From positions 310,001 to 374,000 of the forward strand of contig NZ_PGFH01000002.1 of assembly GCF_002797685.1 (NCBI RefSeq): DNA of 64,000 nt. The letters run 5' to 3'. Made by a program: the position numbers and the translations under genes. The notes under the pieces were generated by a model that was not told where the DNA came from, searched no databases, and was given only the letters and a program-made list of their open reading frames with translations. Source of the DNA: Salinibacterium amurskyense (GTDB lineage: Bacteria > Actinomycetota > Actinomycetes > Actinomycetales > Microbacteriaceae). Shown one piece after another: positions 1 through 9,352 of the stretch; the first letter of the stretch is position 1, and every line of letters begins with the position of its first letter.

Positions 1-383
1 TCGACCATCGCGGCCGCAGCGAGCCGGATGACGTTGAACGTGCCCACGAGGTTGATGCCGATCACGGTCTCGAAGGTCTCCAAAGGCAGCACACCCTTGC
101 GGCCGAGCGTCTTGCCCGGCGTCGCAACGCCAGCGCAGTTCACGACGATGCGCAGCGGAGCCACCGAGCCGGCGAGATCGACGGCAGCCTGAACGTCCGC
201 TTCGGAGCGCACATCGGTGGGCGCGAATCGGAAGCCGTGTTCGGCGGCGATGTCGACTCCACGAGAGCTGGGCAGGTCGGCGATGGTGACCTGAGCACCC
301 TGCGCGGCGAGGGCGCGAGCGGTGGCCAAGCCGAGGCCACTGGCGCCGCCGGTGATAAGAGCTGCGGCATCCTGAATCTTCAT
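1..383 (-). CDS. SDR-family dehydrogenase, partial (runs off window start)
   Basis: This is the N-terminal 127 residues of a short-chain dehydrogenase/reductase; the rest lies beyond the window edge. The translation begins MKIQDAAALITGGASGLGLA, which carries the Rossmann TGxxxGxG nucleotide-binding motif, and later shows NCAG, the SDR NNAG-type motif. The sequence resembles type-2 3-hydroxyacyl-CoA dehydrogenases (HSD17B10-like), which would fit the adjoining thiolase as successive beta-oxidation steps; that specificity is inferred. The ATG overlaps the thiolase stop by one base (TAATG), so the two are translationally coupled. The catalytic Tyr-Lys lies outside the window. Confidence 0.85.
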   Translation of the reverse strand, partial: MKIQDAAALITGGASGLGLATARALAAQGAQVTIADLPSSRGVDIAAEHGFRFAPTDVRSEADVQAAVDLAGSVAPLRIVVNCAGVATPGKTLGRKGVLPLETFETVIGINLVGTFNVIRLAAAAMV

Positions 384-1537
384 TAAAGCCTTTCGATGAG
401 GGTTGCGTTGGCCATGCCGCCGCCTTCGCACATGACTTGGAGTCCGAAGCGACCGCCGCTGGCGTCGAGATTGTTGACGAGCGTGGTGAGCAGGCGAGTG
501 CCGGAGGAACCGAGGGCGTGGCCAAGGGCGATGGCGCCGCCGCGGGGGTTCACGATCGTGGGATCGACGGGAAACTCTTGCAGCCAGGCGAGGGCGACCG
601 AAGCGAAAGCTTCGTTGACTTCGATGCTGTCGAGTTGGTCGAGACGGATGCCGCTGCGTTCGAGAATGCGATGCGTGGCGGGAATGATGCCGGTCAGCAT
701 CTCGATGGGGTCGGAGCCGACCACCGCAAAGGAATGGAAACGCGCGCGAGGCTTCAGACCGAGGGCGGCCGCCCGCTCTTCGCTCATGATGAGCGCCGCC
801 GAGGCACCATCGGTGAGCGGCGAGGAGTTGCCGGCGGTCACGCGCCACTGAATTTCGGGAAAACGACCGGCGATCTTGGCGTCGTAAAAGACGGGCGAGA
901 GCCCGGAGAGCTTCTCGGCGGTGGTGCCGGGGCGCACGGTTTCGTCGCGGTCGAGACCGGCGAGGGGCAGAATCTCCGAGCTGAAATCGGCGGCAGCGGC
1001 GCGAGCGTGCGAGAGAGCCGCATAAACGTCGAGGTCGTCGCGTTCAAGACCCCAGCGTGCGGCAATCAACTCAGCAGAGATGCCCTGAGTGACAAACCCT
1101 TCGGGGTACCGATTGCGGATCAAGCGACTCATGCCGCCCTGACCCAGCGTGGCCTGACCGAGGGGATGCGTGCTCATGAGTTCGACACCGCAGGCGATCA
1201 CGATGTCGTTGACGCCCGCCATGATCGACTGCGCGGCAAAGTGCGCTGCTTGCTGGCTTGAGCCACACTGACGGTCGATCGTGGTGGCGGGCACCGACTC
1301 GGGGAACCCTGCAGCGAGAACCGCGGTGCGGGTGACGTTGGCGGCTTGGCGGCCGGATTGCGTGACGCAGCCACCCATCACATCGTCGATCGTGGCCGGG
1401 TCGAGATCGTGACGATCGACCAGACTGCGCAATACTACGGCCAGAAGATCGACCGGATGCTCGCTCGAGAGCGCCCCACCAGGTTTTCCCCGGCCCGAAG
1501 GCGTTCGAATCGCGTCAACAATGACTGCCGTTGTCAT
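383..1537 (-). CDS. Acetyl-CoA acetyltransferase (thiolase)
   Basis: A full-length 384-residue thiolase, which cleaves 3-ketoacyl-CoA with CoA or condenses acyl-CoAs. The nucleophilic cysteine is in RQCGSSQQA (Cys91). The NEAFA loop, the GHALGSSGTR histidine (about His340) and the C-terminal CEGGGMANA cysteine (about Cys370) complete the catalytic set. It lies between a CoA-ester lyase gene upstream and an overlapping SDR gene downstream, so a degradative acyl-CoA operon is likely. Degradative versus biosynthetic direction cannot be told from sequence alone. Confidence 0.93.
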   Translation of the reverse strand: MTTAVIVDAIRTPSGRGKPGGALSSEHPVDLLAVVLRSLVDRHDLDPATIDDVMGGCVTQSGRQAANVTRTAVLAAGFPESVPATTIDRQCGSSQQAAHFAAQSIMAGVNDIVIACGVELMSTHPLGQATLGQGGMSRLIRNRYPEGFVTQGISAELIAARWGLERDDLDVYAALSHARAAAADFSSEILPLAGLDRDETVRPGTTAEKLSGLSPVFYDAKIAGRFPEIQWRVTAGNSSPLTDGASAALIMSEERAAALGLKPRARFHSFAVVGSDPIEMLTGIIPATHRILERSGIRLDQLDSIEVNEAFASVALAWLQEFPVDPTIVNPRGGAIALGHALGSSGTRLLTTLVNNLDASGGRFGLQVMCEGGGMANATLIERL

Positions 1538-1592
1538 GGCTCAACCCTAACCGCGGGTGCGGGTGCGGGGAAGAGCCACGACAGTGACAGCT

Positions 1593-2480
1593 TTAGGCGG
1601 GTTCGACACCAAACGCGCGAGCCAGCTTGTCAATCTTTTGAGCACGGCCGAGGCGGGGCAGGTCGCTGCCGTCGCGGATGACGCGGCCACGAGCTTCGAA
1701 GTCTTCTAGGAAGTCGCGAGCCCACGCCACGTCGGAACGCGTGGGGCTGATGACCTCGTTGATGATCGGGAGTTGCTCGATGTCGAGGCAGAGCTTGCCG
1801 GTCATTCCGAGCGAGACGGCCATGTCGCCCTGCTCGCGCAGAACGGGGTGGCTCGTGCCGACGGTCGGGCCATCGATCGGGCCGGGCAGGTTGCCGACGC
1901 GGCTGGCGATGACCAAGCGTGAGCGGGGGTAAGCCATAGCGAGGTCGTCAGCACTAGCACCCGTGTCGCGACGGTAGTCGCCACTGCCGAAAGCGAGGCG
2001 GTACGCACCGCGGGCGCGGGCGATCGAGACGGCCTCTTCAATTCCGAGAGCCGACTCCACGAGAGCGATCACCGGGGTGACACCCTTGAGGCGGTCGAAG
2101 GTTTCCGAAACGTGAGCCGCGGCTTCAGCCTTGGCCAGCATGACGCCACGCAGACCGGGTAGGCCGGCGAGGGCATCCACGTCGTCTGACCAGAAGTCAG
2201 AGGCACGGTCGTTGATGCGAACCCAGCCGCTGCCGCCATTGCTCAGCCACTCGACAACAGCGTCGCGGGCGCCCGGCTTGAGGCGCGGGTCAACAGCGTC
2301 TTCAACGTCGAGGATGATCTGGTCGGCGCGCGAACGCTCAGCAGCGTCGAAGTCTTCGGGGCGGGTCGCCGCAACCAGAAGCCACGAACGCGCAATCTCG
2401 GCGGAAACCTCGTGGGTGGTCGGGTGGTCGGTGGTGCTTTCGGACACGCGTGAACTGCTTTCTTTCAGAAGAGAGGCCAC
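1593..2480 (-). CDS. HpcH/HpaI aldolase / CitE-like CoA-ester lyase
   Basis: A 295-residue member of the citrate lyase beta-subunit/HpcH-HpaI family, which cleaves or forms C-C bonds in acyl-CoA esters with a divalent metal. The motif IILDVEDAV (about residues 54-62) carries the family's acidic metal ligands, and ALVESALGIEEA carries the second conserved acid. The annotated start is GTG at 2480; a second GTG 11 codons in, with a purine-rich stretch upstream, is an alternative. It is 55 bases upstream of the thiolase on the same strand. The exact substrate (citramalyl-, malyl- or beta-methylmalyl-CoA) cannot be assigned. Confidence 0.85.
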   Translation of the reverse strand: MASLLKESSSRVSESTTDHPTTHEVSAEIARSWLLVAATRPEDFDAAERSRADQIILDVEDAVDPRLKPGARDAVVEWLSNGGSGWVRINDRASDFWSDDVDALAGLPGLRGVMLAKAEAAAHVSETFDRLKGVTPVIALVESALGIEEAVSIARARGAYRLAFGSGDYRRDTGASADDLAMAYPRSRLVIASRVGNLPGPIDGPTVGTSHPVLREQGDMAVSLGMTGKLCLDIEQLPIINEVISPTRSDVAWARDFLEDFEARGRVIRDGSDLPRLGRAQKIDKLARAFGVEPA

Positions 2481-2545
2481 GTTCTCGTGCCACTCGCAGC
2501 CTCAAGAGTAGCCGGTGAGGGCGGTCTGCGGCTGAAAATACGGCT

Positions 2546-5500
2546 TTAGGAGGCGAGCACCTTGGCGATGCGCTGAAGGCTCACCGATTCGGCTGTTCCC
2601 AAGTGCTGGGCGAAGAGGCTCAAGCGCAGTTCTTCGAGCATCCAGCGGGCCCGAGCGATCTGTGGTTCGGGATGCTGCTCCAGCGGTAGCGTGCCGCCCG
2701 CGTCCTTGTATCGGCGGGTTGCCAACTCGACTTCGGACATCCACCCGCGGTCTCGACCGGGGTTCTCAGTGAGCTTCGTGACGCGGTGTTCGATGCCCTT
2801 GAGGTAGACGGGCAAGCGCCGCAGTTGGGTGAGCCCGGTCGCCGAAACGAACCCGGGATAGACGAGGGCATCGAGCTGTTCGCGCGCATCCCCGAGAGGC
2901 GCGATCAGATGCATGCTTGTCGCGGCACGAATCGCCTTATCGGCCAATCGCACCCCCGACACAATGGATGCCACGAGCGAGACAGTCGCAAAGAGCGAGT
3001 CGACGAGCCCTGCCGAAATTTCGTTGCGCAGCGCCTCGAACTCGGTCTGCTCGAACACCTCGCGGTCGCCCATGACGGAGTCGACGCAGGCGCGCAGGCA
3101 GTCATCGAAGAGGGCATTGGTCGAGCGGTACGGGCTCTGCGCGAGCACGAGTTTTTCGTTGCCCGTGAGATGTTCGTTGATGTACCCGAGCGGCGAGGGA
3201 ATCGCCAACAGCAGCAGGCGACGCACACCACCTTGGTGGGCGATGGCCTGATCGTGCGGGGTCGACATGAGGCGAAGGGAGACCGAGTCGCCGTCATCCA
3301 CGAGCGCGGGGTAGGCCCGAATGGTGTTGCCGCCGTGCTTCGTGTCGCGAGAGCGGTCGAGCTGCCCGAAGTCCCACGCGGTGATGCCGGAACGTTCGAG
3401 AGTGTTTACCGAACGCTCGGGTGATCGCCCAGCGGCGCCTTCAACGGCACGCGCCACACTCTCGCGGGCGGCGGGCTTCAGGCTTGCCTGAAGGCTGCGC
3501 AGCGACTTGTTGGCGCCGACCTTCTTGCCGCGCTCGTTGATCACCGCGAAGGTGACCTTGAGATGCGCGGGTACTCGCTCGAGATCGAAGTCGGATGCCG
3601 CCACCTTCACATAGGTCAGGCGAGCGATTTCTTTGGCGAGATAGTCAGTGATGCCGGGGCCATCGTTGAGGGCGGCAGCGGCTGGATCGGCCGGAGCGTC
3701 CTCGAGCAGGCGGCGAGCCCAGTCGGCGGCGGGCACGACGTTGCGGCGGATCGGTTTCGGCAGTGACTTGATGAGCGCGGTGACAAGTTCTTCGCGCAAC
3801 CCCGGTACTTGCCAGTCGAAGCCTTCGGGGCGCAGTCCAGCGAGCAGCGGGAGGGGCACGGCAATGGTGACACCGTCATCGTCGGTTCCGGGCTCGAAGC
3901 GGTAGGTCAGGCTCAGCGTCTGATCGCCGCGCACCCAGGTGGTGGGAAAGGCGGTCTCGTCGACTTCAGCGTCATCCGCGTTCTCGAGCAGATCGTTGGT
4001 GGTGAGCGTGAGCAGGTCGGGGGCGTCGTGGCGCGCCTTTTTCCACCAGCCCTCAAAGTCGCGAACCGAGGCGACGGTGGCGGGGATGCGTTTGTCGTAG
4101 AACTCGAAGATCGTTTCGTCGTCGTGCAAGATGTCGCGACGGCGGCTGCGTTCTTCGAGCTGTTCGAGGTCTCGGCGCAGCGCGCGGTTGGAGGCATCGA
4201 AGCCCCACACGCGCTTGTCGCGCTTGGTGAGATCGTCTTCGCCCTCCACGAGAGCGTGACGAATGAACAGCTCGCGAGCGGCGGGCAAATCAACGCGCGA
4301 GAACTGGATGCGCCGGCGAGCGGCAAGCGTTACGCCGTAGAGCGTCACGCGTTCGAACGCGACCGCAGCGCCCTGTTTCTTCTCCCAGTGCGGTTCGGAA
4401 TAGCTTCGCTTCACGAGGTCCCCGGCGAGCTTCTCGGCCCACACCGGGTCAATCGCGCCGTTTGTGCGCGCGAAGAGCCTGCTCGTCTCCACCAGTTCGG
4501 CGCTCATGATGGCGTTGGGCTGTTTCTTGGCGAGGGCCGAGCCGGGGAAGATGACAAAGCGGGTCTGACGCGCGCCAATGTAGTCGCGCTTCGCGACATC
4601 CTTGAGCCCAATGTGGCTGAGCAGGCCAGCCAACAGTGAGCGGTGGATGCCGTCAGGGTTCGAGTGCGCGTCGCCAATAACCAGCCCAAGCGGCTTGGCC
4701 ATCCGGCTCAACTGGCGGTACACGTCGTGCCATTCGCGCACGCGCAAATAGTTGAGGTACTCGTTCTTGCATAGGCGTCGGAACTGGTTGCCCGAGAGTT
4801 CCTTCTGCTTCTCTTCCAGATAGTTCCAAAGGTTAAGCAGGGTGAGAAAGTCGCTTGTGGGGTCGATGAAGCGGGCGTGTTGCTGGTCGGCTTGCGGGCG
4901 CTTATCGAGGGGGCGCTCGCGGGGGTCTTGAATGCTGAGCGCGGCGACGATCGCCATGACTTCGCGCGTTGTACCGTGCTGCTTCGATTCGATCACCATG
5001 CGGGCGAGGCGCGGGTCGATAGGCAACTGTGTGAGCTGCTTGCCGATGCGGGTGATGCGCGGGGCGGCATCCTTCGCGGCGCTCGCTCCCGCACGGGGAC
5101 CGTTCATGCTCGACGATGTTTTCGTGCTGCGGATGCCGGCGGTGTTCTCTACGGCGCCGAGCTCGGTCAGCAGGTCAAGACCGTCTTTGATGCCGCGCGA
5201 ATCGGGTGGCTGCAAGAAGGGGAACTCGGCGATGTTGCCGAGCCCGAGCGACACCATCTGCAGGATGACCGCGGCCAGGTTGGTGCGCAGAATCTCGGGT
5301 TCCATGAACTCGGGCCGCGAATTGAAGTCCTCTTCGGAGTAGAGGCGAATCGCAATACCGTTGCTCGTTCGCCCGGAACGCCCTGAACGCTGGTTGGCGC
5401 TGGCCTGGCTGATCGCTTCGATCGGGAGACGTTGAATTTTGGCGCGCGTGCTGTAGCGGCTGATGCGCGCGGTTCCCGCATCGATGACGTAGCGGATGCC

Positions 5501-6475
5501 GGGCACAGTCAAACTGGTTTCGGCCACGTTGGTGGCCAGCACGATCCGGCGTCGCGTGCCGGGAGTGCGGCGTGACTCGAATACACGGTGTTGTTCGGCA
5601 GCGCTCAGGCGACCGTAAAGCGGCAGCACCTCGGTGCCTTCGTGCAGCCCGCCACCGCTGATGCGGCCGCGAATTGCTTCTTCGGCATCCCGAATCTCGG
5701 TTTCGCCCGAGAGGAAGACGAGCACGTCGCCGTCACTTTCGCGGGCGAGTTCGTCGAGAGCGTCGTTGATGCCCTGCAGGTAGTCGCGGTCGGCGCGGTT
5801 GGCGGCCTCTTCTTCAGCGTCTTCCGCTTCCAGTTCTTCAGCAACCAGGGGACGGTAGCGAATCTCGACCGGATAGGTGCGGCCAGACACCTCAATGATC
5901 GGTGCGTTGTCGAAGTGTTTGGAGAAGCTTTCGGGGTCGATCGTGGCACTCGTGATGATGATGCTGAGATCGGGGCGCCGGGCGCGAAGTTGCTTCAGGT
6001 AGCCGAGGAGAAAGTCCACGGTGAGGCTGCGTTCGTGCGCCTCATCGATGATGATCGCGTCGTACTTTTTGAGGTCGCGGTCGCGGTGGATCTCGTTCAG
6101 CAAAATACCGTCGGTCATGAGCTTCACGCGAGTGTTCTTGCCGACGCGGTCGGTGAAGCGCACTTGGTAACCGACGAGGTCACCCATCTCGGTGCCGAGC
6201 TCTTCGGCGATGCGCTCGGCCACGGTGCGCGCGGCGATCCGTCGCGGCTGCGTGTGCCCAATGGATGTCTTACCCAGTTCCAGCAGAATCTTGGGTAGCT
6301 GGGTGGTTTTTCCGCTACCGGTCGCGCCCGCGATGATCACAACTTGGTTGTCGCGGATGGCCGCCAGAATGTCGTCTTTGCGCTGGCTGACGGGCAGCTC
6401 GGGCGGGTACGTCACTACAACGTCAGCGGGCAGCGCGGCTGCGGTGCTGGCGGAGTGAACTTCGGAGGCAGACAT
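2546..6475 (-). CDS. hrpA: ATP-dependent RNA helicase HrpA
   Basis: A 1309-residue DEAH-box helicase, the length typical of bacterial HrpA. It shows Walker A GATGSGKT (residues 50-57), DEAH (144-147) followed by ERS, the SAT motif (176-178) and motif VI QRSGRSGR. After the helicase core come the HA2/OB-fold region and the long C-terminal DUF3418 domain that distinguishes HrpA from HrpB. HrpA unwinds RNA and in Escherichia coli helps resolve stalled ribosomes; that role is known for the family, not shown here. It is the first gene of a minus-strand run, 65 bases before the CitE-like gene. Confidence 0.96.
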   Translation of the reverse strand: MSASEVHSASTAAALPADVVVTYPPELPVSQRKDDILAAIRDNQVVIIAGATGSGKTTQLPKILLELGKTSIGHTQPRRIAARTVAERIAEELGTEMGDLVGYQVRFTDRVGKNTRVKLMTDGILLNEIHRDRDLKKYDAIIIDEAHERSLTVDFLLGYLKQLRARRPDLSIIITSATIDPESFSKHFDNAPIIEVSGRTYPVEIRYRPLVAEELEAEDAEEEAANRADRDYLQGINDALDELARESDGDVLVFLSGETEIRDAEEAIRGRISGGGLHEGTEVLPLYGRLSAAEQHRVFESRRTPGTRRRIVLATNVAETSLTVPGIRYVIDAGTARISRYSTRAKIQRLPIEAISQASANQRSGRSGRTSNGIAIRLYSEEDFNSRPEFMEPEILRTNLAAVILQMVSLGLGNIAEFPFLQPPDSRGIKDGLDLLTELGAVENTAGIRSTKTSSSMNGPRAGASAAKDAAPRITRIGKQLTQLPIDPRLARMVIESKQHGTTREVMAIVAALSIQDPRERPLDKRPQADQQHARFIDPTSDFLTLLNLWNYLEEKQKELSGNQFRRLCKNEYLNYLRVREWHDVYRQLSRMAKPLGLVIGDAHSNPDGIHRSLLAGLLSHIGLKDVAKRDYIGARQTRFVIFPGSALAKKQPNAIMSAELVETSRLFARTNGAIDPVWAEKLAGDLVKRSYSEPHWEKKQGAAVAFERVTLYGVTLAARRRIQFSRVDLPAARELFIRHALVEGEDDLTKRDKRVWGFDASNRALRRDLEQLEERSRRRDILHDDETIFEFYDKRIPATVASVRDFEGWWKKARHDAPDLLTLTTNDLLENADDAEVDETAFPTTWVRGDQTLSLTYRFEPGTDDDGVTIAVPLPLLAGLRPEGFDWQVPGLREELVTALIKSLPKPIRRNVVPAADWARRLLEDAPADPAAAALNDGPGITDYLAKEIARLTYVKVAASDFDLERVPAHLKVTFAVINERGKKVGANKSLRSLQASLKPAARESVARAVEGAAGRSPERSVNTLERSGITAWDFGQLDRSRDTKHGGNTIRAYPALVDDGDSVSLRLMSTPHDQAIAHQGGVRRLLLLAIPSPLGYINEHLTGNEKLVLAQSPYRSTNALFDDCLRACVDSVMGDREVFEQTEFEALRNEISAGLVDSLFATVSLVASIVSGVRLADKAIRAATSMHLIAPLGDAREQLDALVYPGFVSATGLTQLRRLPVYLKGIEHRVTKLTENPGRDRGWMSEVELATRRYKDAGGTLPLEQHPEPQIARARWMLEELRLSLFAQHLGTAESVSLQRIAKVLAS

Positions 6476-6529
6476 AGCCCTTCAGCTTACGCGGTGTGCG
6501 CCCTGCGGTGTGCGATCTCGGCGCTCCAG

Positions 6530-7117
6530 CTAGGGCGTCGGCGTCAACCAGCGCCGCAGCATCCGGGTCACTCCGGGGAGCAGTACGTAGGTCATGACTG
6601 GCGTGAGACAGAGCGTGGTGAGCAGCACGCGCACGACGATCGGTAGCGCATCCCAGCCGGGAACGAGCAGCGTCACGAGCAGCGTGAACAGAAGGTTGAG
6701 GGGGAAGAACCCCAGCCAGATGGTCACGGCTTGCTTCCAGCGTGGGGGAGCGGCGGGCACGGGCGAAACGAGGCCGGCGTGCTCCACCGTGATTTCGGTG
6801 GGCTCGTCGAACCAGCCCTCGATTCCGGTGCGGCGCTCGGTGCGCTGATCGTGCACAAACCCGCTGCCGCTCTGCAGCCACCACGCACGTTCGGGGGATT
6901 GTTCCCAGTGCAAGAGTGCTGCGTCATCCGCAAATCGGTACAGCATGTGCCACGTGGTGCTGTTGGTGCCGGCGCGCACCCAACCCGAGCCAAGAAAGCC
7001 AGGATAACTGGTGGCAAGGTTGATGCCGGTTTGCATCCAGGCGGTGGCTTCGGCGATGCGCGCTGGGTCGACAGTGCGTTCGATTGAGATCGTGATCGGG
7101 GCGTTTTCGGGCGACAT
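6530..7117 (-). CDS. Antibiotic biosynthesis monooxygenase-like domain protein with C-terminal membrane segments
   Basis: A 195-residue protein. Its first about 95 residues look like a ferredoxin-fold ABM domain (VDPARIAEATAWMQTGINLA, later WHMLYRFADDAALLHWEQS), followed by a linker and about three hydrophobic segments (IWLGFFPLNLLFTLLVTLLV and later). This is the 'ABM domain plus membrane tail' arrangement seen in some actinobacterial and cyanobacterial proteins. An upstream GTG-type start at 7183 exists, but ATG 7117 is preceded by AAGGAG at a 7-base spacing, so I chose the shorter form. Function is unknown; ABM folds bind hydrophobic ligands or haem. Confidence 0.75.
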   Translation of the reverse strand: MSPENAPITISIERTVDPARIAEATAWMQTGINLATSYPGFLGSGWVRAGTNSTTWHMLYRFADDAALLHWEQSPERAWWLQSGSGFVHDQRTERRTGIEGWFDEPTEITVEHAGLVSPVPAAPPRWKQAVTIWLGFFPLNLLFTLLVTLLVPGWDALPIVVRVLLTTLCLTPVMTYVLLPGVTRMLRRWLTPTP

Positions 7118-7245
7118 GAGCGCACTCCTTATCTGTTGTCCAGCGGCAACAGTGACGGCCGGTGTGGGCTTCGCTGGCGTCAAGTCTAAGTTGGATGCTC
7201 TCCCGGGAGGCTGATCGTCGTGTTAAGTCTGTGCAACACCTCTGC

Positions 7246-7266
7246 AGCCCACAATTGCTGTGGGCT
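7246..7266. repeat. Hairpin-forming inverted repeat in long upstream region
   Basis: Perfect 8-bp arms AGCCCACA and TGTGGGCT separated by ATTGC. It lies about 190 bases before the ABC substrate-binding gene, in the only gene-free stretch longer than 300 bases in the window (7118-7459). No U-run follows, so it is either a weak terminator of upstream read-through or a regulatory palindrome. The remainder of the interval holds the likely promoter of the transporter operon and nothing else I recognise. Confidence 0.45.
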
Positions 7267-7372
7267 CTCACCCTCCGCTCATCCGCGCACCACCCTCCCT
7301 GTGGGGTAGACACAGTTATCCGCGCAGGAATGTGTCGTTCTTGTTGCGAATTGTGCGAATCGTCAGTTTCTA

Positions 7373-7402
7373 TTGCCCTGACGTTCAGCAATACGGTGTA
7401 AT
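7373..7402 (+). promoter_or_regulatory. Candidate sigma-A promoter for the oligopeptide ABC operon
   Basis: TTGCCC (7373-7378) and TGTAAT (7397-7402) are separated by 18 bases and lie about 58 bases before the start codon. The match is moderate and only one of several possible; no start site is known. Confidence 0.35.
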
Positions 7403-7459
7403 GGCGGCCATGGGATTGGTCTACGCCGTCCCTTCGACCACCTTTCTACTGGAGGAAAG

Positions 7460-9229
7460 ATGAAGAAGAAGCGCGTCTCAGCTGCCATAGCTGTGCTCGC
7501 GGCTGGAGCACTCGCCCTAACAGGGTGTACTCCGCCGTATGAATCAGAAGTTATTGCCGACACCGAAATCACGGTGGCGTGGAATGACCTGATCGATAAC
7601 TTCAACCAAAGCAGCGCAGCGGGTAACAACACCGCTAACGCCGTTGTGTTGTACATGATGAACTCTGGGTTCTTCTACTACAACAGCGAACCTGCTCTCG
7701 TGCGTAACACCGATTTCGGTACGTTCGAGAAGACCAGCGACGACCCGCTGACGGTCAAGTACACGATCAACGACAACGTCACCTGGTCTGATGGAACCCC
7801 CATCGACTCCGCTGACTTGCTGCTCGCGTGGACCACCATCTTCGCCGGTGTTGAGGATGCCGAGGGCGCTCCGCTCTTCACTCACGCCAACCCGCGTGGT
7901 GACCTCGCTTCGGCTCTGCCGGAGATCGACGACAAGAGCATCACGATCGTGTACGACAAGGCCTACGTTGACTGGGAGATCCAGTTCGACCTCGGTGTTG
8001 CCGCTCACGGTGTTGTTTCGCTCGCGTACCCCGAGATCGAAGACCCTGAGGAAGCTAAAGAAGCTTTCGTTGAGGCAGTTCAGAACGACGACGTCGACTG
8101 GCTGACCCCGGTTGCCAAGGCATGGAACGACGCCTACCAGGCGCCGAACACTCCCGAAAGCGACCTCGTTGCTCTCTCGAGTGGTGCCTACGTTCTCGAC
8201 GAGCTCGTAGAAAACGAGTACGTCGCGCTCAAGGCGAACGAGCTCTACACGTGGGGCCCCTCGCCAAAGTACGAACGCATCATCGTTCGTCAGATCGAGG
8301 ACTCGACCGCTCAGGTTCAGGCCATCGAGAACGGTGACGTTCAAATCGCTGCTGGCCAGCCGACTCCTGACGTGCTTGAGCTCGTCAAGGGACTGGGCAA
8401 CGCCGACTACGTGACTGCCGATGAGGCAACGTACGAGCACATCGACCTCACGTTCAACAACGGTGGTCCCTTCGACGCTGCCACGTACGGCGGAGACGAA
8501 GAGACGGCTAAGGCTGTTCGTCAGGCATTCCTCAAGGTTGTTCCTCGTCAGGAGATCCTCGAGAAGCTGATCAGCCCGCTCAACCCCAACGCTGGACTGC
8601 GTGACTCGATCCTTCAGATTCCTGGCGCTCCCGGATATGACGAGATCGCTTCGACCAACGGTTCGGCTGACTACGCCGAGGTTGACATCGAAGGCGCCAA
8701 GCAGCTGCTCGCCGATGCCGGAGTGACCACTCCAGTTGAGGTCAAGTTCTGGTACCCCGAGGGCAACGTCCGTCGTGCATCAGAGTTCGAGTTCATCCAG
8801 CAGTCGGCTGCACTCGCCGGCTTCACGGTTGTTGACGACTCGGAGCCCACGTGGGCCTTTACCGACAAGGAAGCACTGCCGATTAACCCGCACGACGCGG
8901 TTATCTTCGCTTGGCAGTCGACGAGCCTCGCGCTCACCGGTTCTGACCAGTACCTCGGTACCGGCCAGCCCAGCAACTTCGGTGGATACTCCAACACCGA
9001 GGTAGACGGACTCCTCAAGGACCTCGAGACCGAGCTGGACCCCGCCGTCCAGACCGAGATCCAGGTTGAGGTCGAGAAGCTGGTGTGGGAAGACGCTTAC
9101 GGCGTCACCATCTTCCAGTTCCCCGGAATCACCGTCTGGAACAACTCAGTAACGAACGTGGACCCGAGTCCGCTGTCGCCGACCTACTTCTGGAACTTCT
9201 GGGAGTGGGCACCGACCGACTCCGAGTAA
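7460..9229 (+). CDS. ABC transporter family-5 substrate-binding lipoprotein
   Basis: A 589-residue extracellular solute-binding protein of the oligopeptide/dipeptide (SBP_bac_5) class. The N-terminus is a lipoprotein signal peptide, MKKKRVSAAIAVLAAGALAL followed by TGC, with Cys23 as the lipidation site, so the protein is membrane-tethered outside the cell. The motif WSDGTPIDSADLLLAWTT is the family hallmark. It has a strong ribosome site (GGAGGAAAG just before ATG). Two permeases and a double ATPase follow. Ligand identity (peptide, nickel, other) cannot be read from sequence. Confidence 0.93.
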   Translation: MKKKRVSAAIAVLAAGALALTGCTPPYESEVIADTEITVAWNDLIDNFNQSSAAGNNTANAVVLYMMNSGFFYYNSEPALVRNTDFGTFEKTSDDPLTVKYTINDNVTWSDGTPIDSADLLLAWTTIFAGVEDAEGAPLFTHANPRGDLASALPEIDDKSITIVYDKAYVDWEIQFDLGVAAHGVVSLAYPEIEDPEEAKEAFVEAVQNDDVDWLTPVAKAWNDAYQAPNTPESDLVALSSGAYVLDELVENEYVALKANELYTWGPSPKYERIIVRQIEDSTAQVQAIENGDVQIAAGQPTPDVLELVKGLGNADYVTADEATYEHIDLTFNNGGPFDAATYGGDEETAKAVRQAFLKVVPRQEILEKLISPLNPNAGLRDSILQIPGAPGYDEIASTNGSADYAEVDIEGAKQLLADAGVTTPVEVKFWYPEGNVRRASEFEFIQQSAALAGFTVVDDSEPTWAFTDKEALPINPHDAVIFAWQSTSLALTGSDQYLGTGQPSNFGGYSNTEVDGLLKDLETELDPAVQTEIQVEVEKLVWEDAYGVTIFQFPGITVWNNSVTNVDPSPLSPTYFWNFWEWAPTDSE

Positions 9230-9248
9230 TTACTCGGTAGCGCTCACG

Positions 9249-9277
9249 AGTGGGCCGGGCTCCTAGTCCGGCCCACT
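9249..9277 (+). terminator. Strong hairpin between binding protein and first permease
   Basis: Perfect 10-bp arms AGTGGGCCGG (9249-9258) and CCGGCCCACT (9268-9277) with a 9-base loop, 20 bases after the binding-protein stop. No clear U-run follows. It likely partly terminates transcription or protects the 3-prime end of the binding-protein mRNA, making the lipoprotein more abundant than the membrane parts. Confidence 0.7.
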
Positions 9278-9352
9278 TGCGTGCACGTCGTAATGCCGTT
9301 CAACGGCGCTGTTTTTGTTCTGTTTTGCATGCCCCCGAAATGAGGATCTCCG

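Noticed and set aside
437-1261. 274-residue open frame on the plus strand opposite the thiolase gene
   Set aside because: Antisense shadow of a well-supported gene; long frames are common opposite GC-rich coding sequence, and it has no recognisable domain.
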